DNA of 64,000 nucleotides from JBBPZA01 sp963728925. Lineage in GTDB: Bacteria; Actinomycetota; Thermoleophilia; Solirubrobacterales; Solirubrobacteraceae. Under the pieces are notes generated by a model. That model was given only the letters and a program-made list of their open reading frames with translations. It was not told the origin of the DNA and searched no databases. Shown in pieces: positions 25,997 through 35,008 of this stretch (positions are counted from its first letter, which is position 1; every line of letters starts with the position of its first letter). A program made the translations under genes and the position numbers. The stretch spans positions 62,001 to 126,000 of the forward strand of contig CAVSMB010000006.1 of NCBI GenBank assembly GCA_963728925.1. Reading direction: 5' to 3'.

Positions 25997-26107
25997 ATGG
26001 CGATCCCCGCACCCTCCTCATCGTCCACCGCGCTCGTGACGCGCGCGACGCCCTACACGGTTCTCATGCCGGTCCTCGGCGCGGCCACGCGCCGCGGGCT
26101 GAGCTGA
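25997..26107 (+). pseudogene. Short-chain dehydrogenase remnant (first and last residues only)
   Basis: From the ATG at 25997 a 36-residue frame reads AIPAPSSSSTALVTRATPYT and VLMPVLGAATRRGLS. STALVT is the first strand of an SDR Rossmann fold, which should continue GASSGIG; RATPYTVLMPVLGAATRRG resembles the C-terminal helix of the same family. About 220 residues are missing in between, so the gene lacks the cofactor glycines and the YxxxK active site. This matches the pattern of in-gene deletions elsewhere in the window. Family assignment rests on two short matches. Confidence 0.5.
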
Positions 26108-26157
26108 GCGCCGGAGCCGGACACGCCGGTCGTCGGCGCGGCCGCGGGCCGAGACCC

Positions 26158-27278
26158 TCAGCCGGCCGCCTCGAGCAGCCCTCGCTCCTCGACGAGCGCG
26201 ACCCCGAGCGTCTTGTAGCCGACGTCGTCGAAGAGCACGACCATGTGGTCGCCGTCGTAGCGCTGGACGACGCCCGCCCCCCACTGGTGGTGGGCGACCC
26301 GCGCCCCGACCGGAAAGGGCTCCCGGGCCACCGGACCGCTGGCGCGGCCGGCGTCGCAGACGTCGCAGTTGCCGCACGGCGGCTCGTAGTCCTCGCCGAA
26401 GTAGCTGAGGATGAACGCGCGCCCGTCGAGGTCGCCGCCCATGAAGCGCTCTTGGACCCCGTCGCGCAGCGAGCCGCGAAGGCCAGCGTGGTAGGCGGCG
26501 ATGCGCAGGCCCTGTCCCGCGAGCTCCTCGGCGATCTCCTCCGCGGCGCGGCGCGTGGCCACGTAGACGATCCCGGGCGGGTCGGCCCGCGCGGCGTGCT
26601 CGAGGAGCGCCTCGCGCTTGTGCTTCTCGTCGCGGAAGGCCTCGACCCCGAGCCAGATGTTCGGCCGGTCGAAGCCGCGGACGATGACCTGCGCCTCGGG
26701 CATCTCGAGGCGCTCGAGGATCTCCGCGCGGACCGGCGGCGCCGCGGTCGCGGTCAGCGCGAGGATCGTCGGACGGCCGATCTCTCGCGCGAAGTCGCCG
26801 AGCCGGAGATACTCCGGGCGGAAGTCATGCCCCCACCCGCTGATGCAGTGCGCCTCGTCGACGACCAGCAGCGACGGCTGCGCCGCCGCGACGCGGTCGC
26901 GCACCTCGTCGTTGGCGAGCTGCTCGGGAGCGAGGAAGAGGTACTCGATGTCGCCGTCCTCGAGGCCCTCGAAGGCACGCTCGCGCGCGCCGGCCGAGAT
27001 GCCGGCGTTCACCGCGACCGCCTCCCCGGTCTCCTCGCCCTCGATCGCGTCGACCTGGTCGCGCTGCAGCGCGATGAGCGGCGAGACGACGAGCGTCGGA
27101 CCGGGCTTGAGCGCCGCGGCCAGCTGGTAGATCGCCGACTTGCCGTAGCCGGTCGCATCACGGCGAGCACGTCGCGGTCGGCGAGCGCCGCAGCCACGGC
27201 CTCCGCCTGGCCCGGGCGCAGATGATCGAGGCCGAGACGCTGCGCGGCCGCCTCCTCGATCCGCTTCGCACCGCGCAC
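26158..27278 (-). pseudogene. recQ: RecQ-type ATP-dependent DNA helicase, frameshifted and internally deleted
   Basis: The N-terminal part (GTG at 27278) reads AAQRLGLDHLRPGQAEAVAA, and after one missing base at 27159 it should give MPTGYGKSAIYQLA (Walker A, motif I). The second part has SLLVVDEAHCISGWGHDFRP (motif II, DEAH), ALTATAAPPVRAEI (motif III) and VYVATRRAAEEIAEELAGQG with AAYHAGL (motif IV). It then jumps from FMGGDLDG straight to AFILSYFGEDYEPPCGNCDV, the zinc-cysteine end of the RQC region. Motifs V and VI, the arginine finger and most of RQC (about 180 residues) are gone. The C-terminus VGARVAHHQWGAGVVQRYDG is the usual actinobacterial ending. As read, it cannot unwind DNA. Confidence 0.8.
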
Positions 27279-28679
27279 CCTCGCGGCCTACCCGCCGCGC
27301 CGCGCGCCGAACAACCGCTTGGCGCGCCCGCGCGGAAACGGCCTGATCGCCGGCGCGCCTGGCGGGTGGCTCTCGCGGCGCTCGTCGTCGTGGTCGTGAC
27401 GGCCCTGCTGCCCGCAGTCGCGGCGGCGCAGGAGATCGAGCGCGCGGCGGCGGCGCTCGCCCGTGACCCCGTGTACGTCGCCCCCGGCGCCAAGCCGTCG
27501 ATCACCGCCGCGCAGGCCCGCCGGCTGCGCGACCGGATCGCCGCCGGTCGCGGCGGGCCGATGTACATCGCGGTCCTCCCCGCGTCGGCGCGCGCCGAGG
27601 CCGGCGGCGATGCGGGAGGCGTTCTCGGAGCGCTCGCCCAGCGGCTGCGCCGGAGCGGGACCTACGCCGTCGTCGTCGGCGGCCAGTTCAGGGCCGCCAG
27701 CAGCACCCTTCCGCGCGGCGACGCGGCCAAGCTCGCGACCGAGGCCTTCGACGCCAAGCGCTCGGACGGGGTCGCCCCGCCCCTCGAGGACTTCGTCGAC
27801 CGCGTCGCCGCGGCGAGGGGCGGGGAGGGGTCGGGCGCATCGGACGGCGGTGGGACGAGCGCCGGCGCCGTGCTCATCCCGCTCGGCGTCATCGCGGTGA
27901 TCGGCGCGGGCGGGTTCGCGCTCTACAGCCGCCGGCGGCGGCGCCGCGACCGCGAGGAGCTCGAGGAGGTCAAGGCCACCGCGCGCGACGAGCTCATCGC
28001 GCTCGGCGACGACATCCGCGCCCAGGACGTCGAGGTCGGGATGCCGGGCGCCGACACCGCGGCGAAGCAGGACCTCGAGGTCGCCCTGGACCGCTACGAG
28101 CGCGCCGAGCGCGCGCTCGACACCGCGCGGCGCCCGGAGGACCTCGCCGGCGTGAGCCAGGCGATCGAGGAAGGGCGTTACGCAATGGCCTCCTCGGCCG
28201 CACGGCTCCGCGGGGAGACGCCTCCCGAGCGCGGGCCGCCGTGCTTCTTCGACCCTCGCCACGGCCCGTCCGTGCGCGACGTCGAGTGGACGCCGCCGGG
28301 CGGCTCGCCGCGACTCGTCCCCGCCTGCCAGGCCGACGCGGTCCGCGTGGAGTCGGGCGAGGACCCGCAGAGCCGCGAGATCGACGTCGGCGGCCGCTCG
28401 ATGCCCTACTGGGCGGCGCCATCGCGCTACCAGCCCTACGCCGGCGGCTTCTTCGGCGGCTGGGGCGGAGGCCTGCTCCCCGGCGTGCTCATCGGCTCCA
28501 TGCTCGGCGGAGGCTGGGGCGCAGGCCCGGTGATCGTCGAGGGCGACCAGGGCGGCGGCGGCGACTTCGGTGGGGGAGACTTCGGAGGAGGAGGAGACTT
28601 CGGCGGGGGCGGAGATTTCGGCGGCGGCGGGGACTTCGGTGGCGGCGGTGACTTCGGCGGGGGAGGCGGCGACTTCTGA
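27222..28679 (+). CDS. Secreted/membrane TPM-like protein with GGGGDF-repeat tail
   Basis: A protein of up to 485 residues; the start is uncertain because the first ATG (27222) overlaps the divergent recQ start, and a GTG at 27366 just before the hydrophobic core is an alternative. ALAALVVVVVTALLPAVAAA is a signal peptide. Residues about 75-200 resemble a TPM-like domain (VLPASARAEAGGD, RSGTYAVVVGGQF). A transmembrane helix follows (AVLIPLGVIAVIGAGGFALY), then a basic patch and a coiled coil (REELEEVKATARDELIALGD). A conserved Cys/His unit comes next (PCFFDPRHGPSVRDVEW, LVPACQAD), then a Gly/Trp-rich segment, and finally about seven GGGG(D)F repeats. TPM proteins are linked to envelope assembly or phosphatase activity; the role here is unknown. 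Confidence 0.7.
   Translation: MIEAETLRGRLLDPLRTAHPRGLPAAPRAEQPLGAPARKRPDRRRAWRVALAALVVVVVTALLPAVAAAQEIERAAAALARDPVYVAPGAKPSITAAQARRLRDRIAAGRGGPMYIAVLPASARAEAGGDAGGVLGALAQRLRRSGTYAVVVGGQFRAASSTLPRGDAAKLATEAFDAKRSDGVAPPLEDFVDRVAAARGGEGSGASDGGGTSAGAVLIPLGVIAVIGAGGFALYSRRRRRRDREELEEVKATARDELIALGDDIRAQDVEVGMPGADTAAKQDLEVALDRYERAERALDTARRPEDLAGVSQAIEEGRYAMASSAARLRGETPPERGPPCFFDPRHGPSVRDVEWTPPGGSPRLVPACQADAVRVESGEDPQSREIDVGGRSMPYWAAPSRYQPYAGGFFGGWGGGLLPGVLIGSMLGGGWGAGPVIVEGDQGGGGDFGGGDFGGGGDFGGGGDFGGGGDFGGGGDFGGGGGDF
28551..28676 (+). repeat. Tandem GGGGDF-coding repeat
   Basis: About seven imperfect units of 15-18 bases, each coding GGGGDF or GGGDF, end the preceding gene. Synonymous positions differ between copies (GGCGGCGGCGAC, GGTGGGGGAGAC and others), so selection has kept the peptide while DNA identity decayed. 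The encoded tail would be flexible, glycine-rich and regularly spaced with Asp-Phe. Confidence 0.85.
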
Positions 28680-30083
28680 CATGCTACGGTCAGCAACAGC
28701 TCCCCACCCTGCGTCATCGGCGCCGGGTCGAGCGGAATCGCGTCGTGCCAGGTCCTGCAGCCGCGCGGAATCCCGTTCGCGTGCTTCGAGAAGGGCTCGG
28801 AGGTCGGCGGCAACTGGCGCTACATGAACGACAACGAGGTCTCCTCGGCCTACCGGTCGCCGCACATCAACACGTCGCGCAACCTCATGGCCTACGCGAC
28901 CTACCCGCTGCCCGAGGACTACGCGGACTACCCCGACCACTTCGCGATCGCCCGTTACTTCGACGACTACGTCGACCACTTCGGCTTCCGCAGTCGCATC
29001 GACTTCCGGACCGAGGTCGTCCGCGTCGTCGCGGCCGAGGGTGGCGGATACGACGTGACCACGCATGCGGTCGAGTCCGGTGAGGAGCGCACCGCGCACC
29101 ACAGGGCCGTGATGGTCGCCAACGGACACCACTGGGACCCACGCTGGCCCGAGCCTCCCTTCCCGGGAGCGGAGGGCTTCGCGGGCGAGCAGATGCACAG
29201 CCACCACTACAAGACGCCTGACGTGCTCGTGGACCGGCGCGCGTCCTCGTTCTCGGCATCGGCAACTCGGCGACGGACATCGCGGTGGAGAGCTCGCGCC
29301 ACGCAGCCGCGACCTTCCTGGCCATGCGCCGCGGCGCCTGGATCCTGCCCAAGTACATGTTCGGCCGCCCGACCCGACGAGACGAACACGCCGGGCCTGA
29401 CCCGCATGCCGCTGCCGGTCCAGCGCTGGGTGTTGGCGACCTCCTTGCGCGTGTCGCAGGGCAGGATGCGGGACTTCGGCCTGCCCGACCCCGACCACAA
29501 GCTGCTCGAGGCCCACCCGACGCTGTCCTCCGACCTGCTGGTGCGCGTCGGCCACGGCGACGTCGTCGTGAAGCCGAACATCGAGCGCTTCGCCGGCGAC
29601 CGGCGCGTTCGCTTCGTGGACGGGAGCGAAGAGGAGATCGACCTCGTCGTCTACTGCACCGGCTACAAGATCAGCTTTCCGTTCTTCGACGAGGGCTTCG
29701 TCGCGGCGCCCGACAACAACGTCCGTCTCTACCGCCGCGTGGTGGACCCGGACCACCCGGGTCTGTACTTCATCGGGCTGACGCAGCCGCTCGGCGCGAT
29801 CATGCCGATCGCCGAGGCGCAGTCCGAATGGGTCGCGGACATCCTCACGGGCCGCGTGCGGCTCCCGTCAACGCACGCGATGAAGGCGGTGATCGACCGC
29901 GAGGATCGCCGTATGGCCTCGCGCTACGTCGCCTCCAATCGCCACACGATCCAGGTCGACTTCCATCCCTACCTCCGGACGATCGCGCGCGAGCGGCGCG
30001 CCGGGGCGCGGCGTCGCCGGCCCGTGCTCGGCACGCTGGCGCGCCGCTCGCACGAGCTGCGCGTGGGCAGCCTCAGCGCCTGA
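28680..30083 (+). pseudogene. Flavin-containing monooxygenase (FMO/BVMO-like), frameshifted
   Basis: One frame from 28710 gives CVIGAGSSGIASCQVLQPRG (FAD GxGxxG) and EKGSEVGGNWRYMNDNEVSS, the GGxW signature. Further on come MVANGHHWDPRWPEPPFPGA, VDGSEEEIDLVVYCTGYK (the FMO ATGY motif) and FIGLTQPLGAIMPIAEAQ. Between 29240 and 29372 the frame is shifted by two extra bases (CGCGCG for CGCG) and then one extra C; reading the shifted frame gives IAVESSRHAAATFLAMRRGA, and the expected GIGNSATD NADPH site is restored at the shift. No in-frame start codon precedes the FAD motif: after the upstream stop the frame opens HATVSNSSPP. Such enzymes oxygenate amines, sulfides or ketones. Probably a sound gene damaged by indels. 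Confidence 0.8.
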
Positions 30084-30430
30084 CGGGTTGGGTCGTCGGC
30101 TTCCCCGACGGGCCCTGAGCCCGCCCGTCCTCGACCACCAGCCGGCCACCCTCGGTCGCGATCCCGCGCTCGGCGAGCTGGTCGCGGAGGCGCAGGAGCG
30201 CGAGGTCCTTCGCCTTGGCCTCGAGCATGACGTCGAAGCCGTGGCCGCTCGCGGTCTCGCCGAGGAAGCGCTCGCCTCGAGGCGGTCGAGCGAGACCGAG
30301 AGGTGCGGGCCCGACTGCCAGCGCCGCGCGTCGTGCGAGGGCAGCCCGCCGCCGCCGAGGACCTTGACCGCGAAGCCGAGCCGGTGGGAGCGCGTCCCCC
30401 GCGGAGCGAACCGAACCGTCAGGACGGGCG
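30073..30430 (-). pseudogene. uvsE: UV damage endonuclease UvsE remnant (N- and C-terminal ends only)
   Basis: On the minus strand one frame gives LGFAVKVLGGGGLPSHDARR and WQSGPHLSVSLDRLEA, the first strand and helix of UV damage endonucleases (UvdE/UvsE TIM barrel). Right after it another frame gives GFDVMLEAKAKDLALLRLRD, the conserved C-terminal MLEAKxKDxAL helix. The 220 or so residues between, which hold the metal-binding Glu and His residues, are missing. No canonical start is visible; a CTG lies at 30422. The stop at 30073 overlaps the 3' end of the convergent monooxygenase gene. Confidence 0.72.
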
Positions 30431-30434
30431 GCCA

Positions 30435-31638
30435 TCAATCGACGACATGGTTGGCCAGGAAGAGGCCATCCGGGTCGTACGCCGCAACGATCGCGGCCAG
30501 GCGATCGGCGACGCCAGGCTCCAGCGCATGGCGCAGGCCCGGCTCGCGCTCGTCGAAGGTCAGCAGCGTGCGGCGCTCGGGCGCCCACGGGCCGAGCCGT
30601 CCGCTCATCTCGTCCAGCGTGCTGGTGATCGCGTCGCCCAGCTCTGGTGTGACCGGCACGCCGACGCCGTAGACGAGCGCCTCGGCCTCGAGCGGGCCGG
30701 CCGCGCCGGGATCGGGCGTGGTGGACCGCAGCGCGCCGCCGAGGTGGCGGATCTCGAGCTGGGTCAGCGGGCTCTCCACGCCGGGCCCGGCGAGATCGAC
30801 GAACGCGTCGACCGCCTCGGCGGCGAGCGTTTGCAGGAGGATCGCGTTCCCGAGCCCGGGCTGCGGCGCGGGCGGATCGCCGGAGACGTCCCCGAGCGCG
30901 CCGGCCGGAACCATCGCCAGCGTGTCGATGTACGGGGCGGCGGTCGCTCGGAGCGATGCGACGAGGTCGTTGCCCTCGGCTTCAGCGCCCACGAACACGA
31001 GCGTGATCGAGACGAGCGCCCGGCCGCGCAGCGGCTCGGGCACGTCCGGAAGATCGGGGAAGCGCGTGAGTCGCAGCGTCGAGGTGAGCGTGTCGGGCAC
31101 ACCAGAGATCCACTCGCGGTACGCGTGCACGATCTCTGTGGCCTGATCGATCGGCCACAGCAGCGAGCCGGCGAACGCCTGGCGCACCGGGAACAGCTCG
31201 AGCTCGAGCGACGTGACGATCGCTCCAGGACCACCCCCGCCTCGCAGCGCCCAGAACAGGTCGGGCTCGTGGCCGGCGTCGACGTGGCGGTGCTCGCCGT
31301 CCGCGGTCACGACGTCCAGCGACGCACGTGGCTCGACGCGAAGCCCTTACGCCGCGCGAGCCACCCGATGCCCCCGCCGAGCGTGTACCCCGCGACGCCC
31401 ACTCCGCCCGAGAACCCGTGCAGGCACGCGAGACCGTGCTCCGCAGCGGGCGCGATCACGTCGGTCCAGCGCGCCCCGGCCTGCACCCTCGCGACGCCCG
31501 CGGCCGCGTCGATCGTCACGCGCGCACCGACCGGTTGGCGGGCCGTGCGCCGTCCCAGGCCGCATCGGTATCGGTGACGACGTCGCCGGCCGGCGCGGCG
31601 CGGAGCCGACCGACGTCAGCCACGGGTCGTCCGGTCAT
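30435..31638 (-). pseudogene. FAD-binding (BBE/berberine-bridge-type) oxidoreductase, deleted and frameshifted
   Basis: The ATG at 31638, overlapping the ligD polymerase stop as ATGA, opens TGRPVADVGRLRAAPAGDVV and DTDAAWDGARPANR. About 70 residues that should follow (the FAD pyrophosphate-binding PCMH strands) are missing, and the sequence resumes VTIDAAAGVARVQAGARWTD and LHGFSGGVGVAGYTLGGGIG, the second part of the FAD domain. A missing G near 31318 shifts the frame; the last part gives DLFWALRGGGGPGAIVTSLE and ends YDPDGLFLANHVVD. Members oxidise sugars, alkaloids or polyketides. Neither the deletion nor the frameshift leaves a functional enzyme. Confidence 0.8.
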
Positions 31639-32555
31639 GCGGGCGCCCAGCGCTCGAGTGCGCGCTGCACCCGCCCGAGGCTGCGAGCGTGGCGGTTGAT
31701 GCCCTTCCAGGCGTCGCCCTCCACCTCGATGCGGGCCGGGGCGGTGTCGATCGTCCAGCCGTCGGGCCGCAGCGCGCGGTCGTCGAGCTCCTCCCACCGG
31801 AGCGGCATGGCGACCGGGGCGCCGGCGCGGGCGCGGGGGGCGTAGGGCGGCACGGCGGTCTGCGCCCAGGCGTTGCGGTTGGTGTCCACGAAGAGCCGAT
31901 CGCCGCGGTTCTTCTTCAGCGCCTCCAGGGTGAGCCGGTCCGGGTGCATTGCGACCCAGTGCTCGGCGATCGCCCGCGCCACCGCGTGGCTGTCCTCGAA
32001 CGTCGCGTCGCGACGCAGCGGCGCGACGACGTGGACGCCGCGCGAGCCCGTGACCATCGCCCACGGCGACAGGCCGACCTCGCGGTACAGGTCGCCGAGC
32101 TCGCGCGCCGCGGCGCGGATCTCCGCGAAGTCCTCGCGCGAGGGGTCGAGGTCGATGACGAGGCGGTCGGGGCGGCGGGGATCGTCCGCCCGCGAGAGCC
32201 AGACGTGGGGGGTCACGACGTTCTGCCCGGCGAGGTAGACCAGCGTCGGCGCGTCGTCGGCCACCACGTGGGTGACCGTGCCGCCGTGCTTGGAGACCGT
32301 GACGCGGTCGATCCACGCCGGGAAGTGTCCGGGGGCCTCCTTGGCGAAGTGCCCGCGCCGCTCGATCCCGGCGGGGAAGACCTGCATGCTCACCGGCCGC
32401 CCACGGACATGGGGCAGCATCACCGGCGCGATGCGCTCCAGGTAGGCGGCGAGGTCGCGCTTGGTGTGGCCGCCGCGCTCGAACAGCACTTTGTCGGGGT
32501 GCGTGAAGCGCACCGCCCGCCGGCCGACGCGCAGGGTGGAGTCGGTCTCGCTCAT
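31635..32555 (-). CDS. ligD: LigD polymerase domain protein (non-homologous end joining)
   Basis: A 306-residue archaeo-eukaryotic primase-type polymerase of the LigD PolDom family. DKVLFERGGHTKRDLAAYLE and RIAPVMLPHVRGRPVSMQVF match its N-terminus. RLVIDLDPSREDFAEIRAAA carries the two metal Asp residues, and GSRGVHVVAPLRRDATFEDS and DTNRNAWAQTAVPPYAPRAR the nucleotide-binding region. In bacteria it adds a few (ribo)nucleotides at double-strand breaks held by Ku. Here it is a separate gene, overlapping the ligase gene by four bases (ATGA), in the order phosphoesterase, ligase, polymerase. No ku gene is in the window. Confidence 0.92.
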   Translation of the reverse strand: MSETDSTLRVGRRAVRFTHPDKVLFERGGHTKRDLAAYLERIAPVMLPHVRGRPVSMQVFPAGIERRGHFAKEAPGHFPAWIDRVTVSKHGGTVTHVVADDAPTLVYLAGQNVVTPHVWLSRADDPRRPDRLVIDLDPSREDFAEIRAAARELGDLYREVGLSPWAMVTGSRGVHVVAPLRRDATFEDSHAVARAIAEHWVAMHPDRLTLEALKKNRGDRLFVDTNRNAWAQTAVPPYAPRARAGAPVAMPLRWEELDDRALRPDGWTIDTAPARIEVEGDAWKGINRHARSLGRVQRALERWAPA

Positions 32556-33475
32556 CGCGGCCGCTCGCGCACGACGTCGCGGGCCGGCTTGTCCTCGCGC
32601 AGCCCGAGGAAGCGGGGATGGCGCAGGCGCCCGTCGCGCGTCCACTCGCTGAAGCCGACCTGAGCGACGAGCTCGGGCTCGACCCACGTCGCCTCGCGCT
32701 CGCGCACCTCGTCGGCGAACGGCGAGGCGTCGCGGCGCACGTCGCGCAGCCGGGCGCCGAGATCGTGCAGCGTGGTCGCGTCGAAGCCCGTGCCGACCTT
32801 CCCGGCGTAGCGCAGCCGCCCGTCGTCGAAGTGGCCGAGGAGCAGCGCGCCGAGCTCGACCCTGGAGCCGTGGGGCGCGGTGTAGCCGCCGATCACGAGC
32901 TCCTGCTCGGCCGAGCACTTGAGCTTGAGCCAGTCGCGCGAGCGCGAGCCGGTGTAGCGGCTGTCGTCGCGCTTGGCGATCAGGCCCTCCCACCCTCGCC
33001 GGCACGCGTCCCGCAGCAGGGCGGCGCCGTCGCCGCGGCGGTGCGGCGTCCAGCGCAGCGCGCCCTCCCACGCGAACGCCTTGCGCAGCAGCGTCTTGCG
33101 CTTGCGCAGCTCCAGTCCGGTCACGTCGTGGCCGTCGAGATGCAGCAGGTCGAAGGCGTAGAGGAAGACCGGGACGTGGGTCCGGCCGCGCTGCGCGAGC
33201 CGGGCGAAGCTCGTCTGCGCCCCCTCGAAGGCGACAACCTCGCCGTCCACCGCGAAGCGCGTCGGCGCCTGCCCCTCCAGCGCCTCGGCGATCTCCGGAT
33301 AGCGGGCGTTCATCGAGAGGTCGTTGCGCGACAGCAGGCGCACCGCACCGCCGTCGCGTGCGGCCAGGCAGCGAATCCCGTCGAGCTTTCGCTCGAACAG
33401 CCACCCCTCGCCCGCGGGACGCTCGTCGCTGAGTACCGCCTTCATCAGGCGCGCGCTGCGGGGCGGCGCGCTCAC
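32552..33475 (-). CDS. ligD: ATP-dependent DNA ligase domain of the LigD system
   Basis: A 307-residue ATP-dependent ligase. K30 in FERKLDGIRCLA is the adenylated lysine of motif I (KxDG). FAVDGEVVAF is motif III, GWEGLIAKRDDSRYTG is motif IV, and RDWLKLKC is motif V. YAGKVGTGF and the C-terminal LVAQVGFSEWTRDGRLRHPR belong to the OB domain. I choose the GTG at 33475, which overlaps the phosphoesterase stop as GTGA. It lies between the phosphoesterase and polymerase genes, and all three would be translated in a coupled chain, giving the parts of LigD as separate polypeptides. It seals breaks in non-homologous end joining with Ku. Confidence 0.93.
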   Translation of the reverse strand: MSAPPRSARLMKAVLSDERPAGEGWLFERKLDGIRCLAARDGGAVRLLSRNDLSMNARYPEIAEALEGQAPTRFAVDGEVVAFEGAQTSFARLAQRGRTHVPVFLYAFDLLHLDGHDVTGLELRKRKTLLRKAFAWEGALRWTPHRRGDGAALLRDACRRGWEGLIAKRDDSRYTGSRSRDWLKLKCSAEQELVIGGYTAPHGSRVELGALLLGHFDDGRLRYAGKVGTGFDATTLHDLGARLRDVRRDASPFADEVREREATWVEPELVAQVGFSEWTRDGRLRHPRFLGLREDKPARDVVRERPR

Positions 33476-33835
33476 GCCGCCGCGACCTCCTCGACCGTCC
33501 GCCCGCTCAGCACCGAGGCCGGCTCGCCGGCCACCGGGTCGCGCCCGGGATCGGCGGTCTCGTCGCGCACCTTGACGAGGATCCAGCGCACGCGCCTGCC
33601 GTCGCGGCCGGTGCGCGTGAACGCGAAGCCGCCGCGCAGCTTCTCGCCCTCGAGCCACACGTGCGCGTGGCCGGCCTCGAGCGCCGCCGCCATCGGCAGC
33701 TCCGCACCGTCGCGCGCGGTGAGGTTGCGGTATGTCCCGCGATCCCAGACGATCACCGCGCCCGAGCCGCACGTCGTAGTGCAGCCGCGTCGCGTCGTGC
33801 TTCTGGACGACAAAGGAGGTGGGCGCCCGCCCGAT
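33472..33835 (-). pseudogene. ligD: LigD 3'-phosphoesterase domain with internal deletion
   Basis: The minus strand reads PTSFVVQKHDATRLHYDVRL, the start of the LigD phosphoesterase domain with its active-site His and Asp (HDATRLHYD). A second frame follows at once, VIVWDRGTYRNLTARDGAEL, and continues GFAFTRTGRDGRRVRWILVK to the end at 33472. About 45 residues normally lie between (the SWAVPKGP loop and the second catalytic His segment). Both sides of the junction can be read as CGGCTCG: from an expected VRLE (CGGCTCGA) and an expected GSGAV (GGCTCGGGC). A deletion across a 7-base repeat therefore explains it. No start codon remains. The domain trims 3' phosphates before ligation. Confidence 0.78.
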
Positions 33836-33836
33836 C

Positions 33837-34139
33837 CTACCCGCCGCGGCAGGCCTGCTCGGCCGCCTTGCGCGCGGTCTCGTTCGGGATGTTCTTCGCC
33901 GCGTCGAGGCACTGCTGCCTCGCTTCCTTCTTGATCTCGTCGCCGGTCGTCCCCGTCTTGCCCTCGCACGCGTCCTGCGCGGTCTTGCGCGCCGAGTCGT
34001 CGGAGATCTTCGCCGCCTCGTCCTTGCACTTCGCGGCGGCCTTGTCCTTCGCGTCGTCAGTGCTCGAGCCGCCACACGCGGCGGCGCCGAGCGCGAGGGT
34101 GCACAGGAGGAGGAGCAGGGCGGGCAGTCGGGCGGGCAT
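33837..34139 (-). CDS. Small cysteine-repeat lipoprotein
   Basis: A 100-residue exported protein. LPALLLLLCTLALGAAACGG is a lipoprotein signal with a lipobox-like AAAC, so Cys at about 22 would be lipidated. The rest is a Lys/Asp/Ala-rich helical chain with two tandem units of similar design (KCKDEAAKISDDSARKTAQD, then QCLDAAKNIPNETARKAAEQ), each starting and ending with a Cys-containing turn. The stop at 33837 lies two bases before the LigD phosphoesterase fragment. Function unknown; the internal duplication suggests a two-helix-bundle scaffold. Confidence 0.75.
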   Translation of the reverse strand: MPARLPALLLLLCTLALGAAACGGSSTDDAKDKAAAKCKDEAAKISDDSARKTAQDACEGKTGTTGDEIKKEARQQCLDAAKNIPNETARKAAEQACRGG

Positions 34140-34201
34140 CGTGCCTCCGTCGGTCGCGGGCGAGCCGACCCTATCCCCTCTGCCGAGGGTTGTGGGGCGG
34201 G

Positions 34202-34975
34202 TCACTCGCCCGTCGTGCGCTCGAGGCTCGGCGCCCCGCCGAGCGCGTCGCGGAGGCGAAGCCGGCGCGCGGCCCACTTCGCGTCGCGCGCGGTCGCCTT
34301 CTCGAGCTTCTTGGGGCGAGTGGCGTAGCGGCGGCGCGCCCACCACGAGTTCGGCCGCGCGAGGCGGATCGCCGCGTAGGTCTGGACGAACGGCAGGAAG
34401 AGGCCGATCACAGCGACCAGCGGCTTGCCCTTGGACAGGGTGACCGTGAAGAGGGCGAGCGACGCCGCAAGCGCGAGAATGGTGCCGAGGAGGTCGCCAG
34501 GGTCGATGTCGTTCTCCAGCGGGGACAGGCCCAGGAAGGCGAGGCACGCCACCAGGGCGGCAACGATGAAGGCATCGACCGAGGAGCGGCCCTCCTTGGT
34601 CCAGTAGACGTCCTCGAGGTAGAGCCACAGGGCGAACTCGTCGATCGTGAGCCCCGCGCCGATGCCGAAGGCCACGGCGAGGATCTCGAGCCACGGGCTG
34701 CCGGGCTGCTCGGCGAAGGCGAAGAAGCCCGCCACCATCATCATCACGATCCCGAAGACCAGGTGGTGGATGTGCATGCCGCCGGGGGTGACCGACCCCG
34801 GCCACCACGGCACCTTGGGGCTGCGCATCAGGCGCGTGCTCGCGCGGATCGCCAGGAAGCTGAGCAGGAAGCTCAGGATCAGGAAGAACTCGACCTCGCG
34901 GCCAGAGTCGATGACCTGGTCGCGGTAGGCCTCGCCCACCGGCCCGAGGAAGGTCGCGATCACCACGGCGCTCAT
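34202..34975 (-). CDS. Conserved integral membrane protein
   Basis: A 257-residue protein with six or seven hydrophobic helices and a basic C-terminal tail (RRRYATRPKKLEKATARDAK). The segment GGMHIHHLVFGIVMMMVAGF and then GIGAGLTIDEFALWLYLEDV, with His-rich and Asp/Glu residues in or next to membrane helices, is shared by an actinobacterial family without known function. The HIHH motif and the intramembrane acidic pair could bind metal; that is inference. It is divergent from the oligoendopeptidase gene, with only about 30 bases between their likely starts. Confidence 0.8.
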   Translation of the reverse strand: MSAVVIATFLGPVGEAYRDQVIDSGREVEFFLILSFLLSFLAIRASTRLMRSPKVPWWPGSVTPGGMHIHHLVFGIVMMMVAGFFAFAEQPGSPWLEILAVAFGIGAGLTIDEFALWLYLEDVYWTKEGRSSVDAFIVAALVACLAFLGLSPLENDIDPGDLLGTILALAASLALFTVTLSKGKPLVAVIGLFLPFVQTYAAIRLARPNSWWARRRYATRPKKLEKATARDAKWAARRLRLRDALGGAPSLERTTGE

Positions 34976-35008
34976 CGGCCCAGGAGCCTATTCCCTTACC
35001 CTCCCGCG

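Noticed and set aside
27288..29756. 822-residue minus-strand frame opposite the TPM-like and monooxygenase genes
   Set aside because: An antisense shadow with no domain; it exists because GC-rich codons leave few stops on the opposite strand.
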